Source of the DNA: Ohtaekwangia koreensis
GTDB lineage: Bacteria; Bacteroidota; Bacteroidia; Cytophagales; Cyclobacteriaceae
Length of the DNA: 64,000 nucleotides
NCBI RefSeq assembly: GCF_900167975.1
Contig: NZ_FUZU01000001.1
Location: 2,813,331 to 2,877,330 of the forward strand
Direction: 5' to 3'
In this document: positions 62,720 to 64,000 of the stretch, piece after piece
Position numbering within the stretch: the first letter of the stretch is position 1
How the letters are laid out: each line of letters opens with the position of its first letter
The notes under the pieces: model-generated
Database searches by the model: none
What the model was told of the DNA's origin: nothing
The model's input: the letters and a program-made list of their open reading frames with translations, nothing else
Program-made: the position numbers and the translations under genes

Positions 62720-64000
62720 ATGAAATGTATACCTATGATCTTTGTTAGAGGAGCAGCACTGATGATGGCTCTTTTAGTAGGATGTACCGATATTTTGAAC
62801 GAAAAGCCCCGGGCGATCTATACACCAGAGTACTTCAAAACTGAAAACGGCGTCTACGGTGGCCTTACGGGAATGTATGCCCATTTGCGCTACATCTTTG
62901 GGAACGCATACTTTTACAATTCTACCCTTACAGGCACCGATGAAGCCACCTGGGGTGCGAGTGGCGCAGGAAGCGGCTTCCAGATTTTTGACCTCTCGGG
63001 TGCATCGCCCATTACCCCTTCCAATAGCGATGCCAGTAACCTGTGGTCAAATGCATTTCCCAACATCAATACTGCCAACGGTGTGATTGAAAATGCCACC
63101 CCGGTAGGGATCTCGGAAGCCCTGATTTCAGAGGCCAGGTTTTTCCGGGCATTCGACTACTTCATGCTGGTGCAGACTTTTGGCGGTGTGCCCCTTGACC
63201 TGGGCGCTGGTGAATTGAAGTTTAACACTTCCGTGTCGCGGACATCTGTACGCAATACCGTTCCGGAAGTATATACCAGAGCTATCTTTCCAGACTTGCG
63301 TCTGGCGGTCGACAATTTGCCGGTGACGGCCCGGGTAAAGGGTGCTGTAACCAAGACTACTGCACGTCTTTTTCTGGCCAAAGCATACCTGACATATGGA
63401 TGGTGGCTGGAAAACCCCAATAGCATTCCTACCTTTCCTGAGGCCGAGCGTATTGACCCCGATGGACACAATGCCCAATGGTATTTTCAACAAGCTTATG
63501 ACGTGGCAACAGCAGCAATCAATGATCCCGGACCCTATGGTTTGATGGATACCTACTACGACGTTAACCTGGGAGAAAATGATCGTAACAAAGAGATGCT
63601 ACTGTATGCAGACCACACCGAGACAAGTGAACTCTACAATGGATCAAGCCTGACGTATGGAAGTGGTGGTGATGCTGATAATTTTGCTGTCTGGATGTTG
63701 ACATGGGCCTATCCAAACATCACCGCCTCGAAAACAGATTGGAGTGCGCCTCAGACTGTGAATCCGGTGCAGCGTGAAGCTGCGCAAGGCCTTGGACGTC
63801 CCTGGGTACGGATGGCACCGCCACACGGTATATTTAAAAATACCTTTGCCGATAAGACCAATGATTCACGCTATGATGGAACCTTCGCCACCGTATACCG
63901 AGGTAACTGGCCGAAGGCCGGTGTTGCCAACGCGTTTTTGTATAACGCAAACAATATGCAGGTTACCCCCGGAGAGCCGATCCTGACGTTTCTGGATGAA
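62720..64000 (+). CDS. SusD/RagB-family lipoprotein (3' end beyond window)
   Basis: 427 codons are visible from the ATG at 62720 and the frame is still open at 64000. The lipobox is in MMALLVGCTDIL. SusD features: EKPRAIYTPEYFKTENGVYG, SEARFFRAFDYFMLVQTFGG, VPLDLGAGELKF, and TKTTARLFLAKAYLTYGWW of the TPR core. It is the surface lid for the preceding SusC. It belongs to the classical RagB/SusD group, unlike the SusD-like 2 protein at 41092. Confidence 0.94.
   Translation, partial: MKCIPMIFVRGAALMMALLVGCTDILNEKPRAIYTPEYFKTENGVYGGLTGMYAHLRYIFGNAYFYNSTLTGTDEATWGASGAGSGFQIFDLSGASPITPSNSDASNLWSNAFPNINTANGVIENATPVGISEALISEARFFRAFDYFMLVQTFGGVPLDLGAGELKFNTSVSRTSVRNTVPEVYTRAIFPDLRLAVDNLPVTARVKGAVTKTTARLFLAKAYLTYGWWLENPNSIPTFPEAERIDPDGHNAQWYFQQAYDVATAAINDPGPYGLMDTYYDVNLGENDRNKEMLLYADHTETSELYNGSSLTYGSGGDADNFAVWMLTWAYPNITASKTDWSAPQTVNPVQREAAQGLGRPWVRMAPPHGIFKNTFADKTNDSRYDGTFATVYRGNWPKAGVANAFLYNANNMQVTPGEPILTFLDE

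Overview
The window looks like chromosomal DNA of a member of the Bacteroidota, most plausibly a soil- or plant-litter-associated relative of the Cytophagales. The evidence is two SusC/SusD pairs, a hybrid two-component system with a built-in propeller sensor, a LytS/LytTR-type sensor-regulator pair, FtsX/MacB-like permeases of about 800 residues, a DUF4221 beta-propeller protein, and an imuA-imuB-dnaE2 mutasome operon. The genus is inference; there is no rRNA gene in the window. I saw no tRNA or CRISPR array.

Layout. 1-6.5 kb: the end of an ABC permease gene, a frameshifted hicB antitoxin gene, a histidine kinase/LytTR pair, and two DUF1266 genes around a membrane-anchored protein. 6.6-10.2 kb: an AT-rich scrapyard with remnants of IS3- and IS256-family transposases, followed by what I read as a decayed integron-like element: a broken tyrosine recombinase, two imperfect-palindrome sites that resemble attC, one dead cassette gene, and one intact lipoprotein cassette flanked by a near-perfect inverted repeat. 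10.7-12.4 kb: a LysR-type DNA-binding domain fused to a SAM methyltransferase, and a DUF1579-like protein. 12.5-18 kb: imuA-imuB-dnaE2, preceded by a perfect 17-bp palindrome. 18.5-21.2 kb: a GAF/PAS coiled-coil sensor without a kinase domain, plus a partner of unknown function.

21.5-30.7 kb is the most unusual part. Nine or ten tightly packed minus-strand genes encode a LuxR-type regulator, a sulfotransferase, a 68-residue Cys-rich precursor-like peptide, a DUF4221 propeller protein, a thioredoxin-like lipoprotein, a JmjC/cupin oxygenase, a protein of uncertain (possibly nucleotidyltransferase-like) family, a signal peptidase I and an FtsX-type permease. I propose that this is a pathway that modifies (sulfation, hydroxylation), cleaves and exports a small secreted peptide. 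I know of no described system with exactly this gene set, but I could not search.

31-34 kb holds a DUF4268-like pseudogene and two hydrolases. 34-64 kb is a large glycan/sugar-acid utilisation locus. It contains a Na+-coupled organic-anion symporter with exported RraA-like and enolase-superfamily enzymes; a SusC/SusD pair; a minus-strand operon for a GH3 enzyme, an FAH-family dehydratase, alpha-ketoglutaric semialdehyde dehydrogenase, an IlvD-type sugar-acid dehydratase and a GntP permease (a Weimberg-like oxidative pentose route ending in 2-oxoglutarate); a divergent AraC regulator with a gluconokinase-like FGGY kinase; a GH43 enzyme; a hybrid two-component regulator; and a second SusC/SusD pair cut by the window end. 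A shared 15-bp element (GATTATTGGAAGYTT) lies upstream of three of these transcription units and suggests one regulon.
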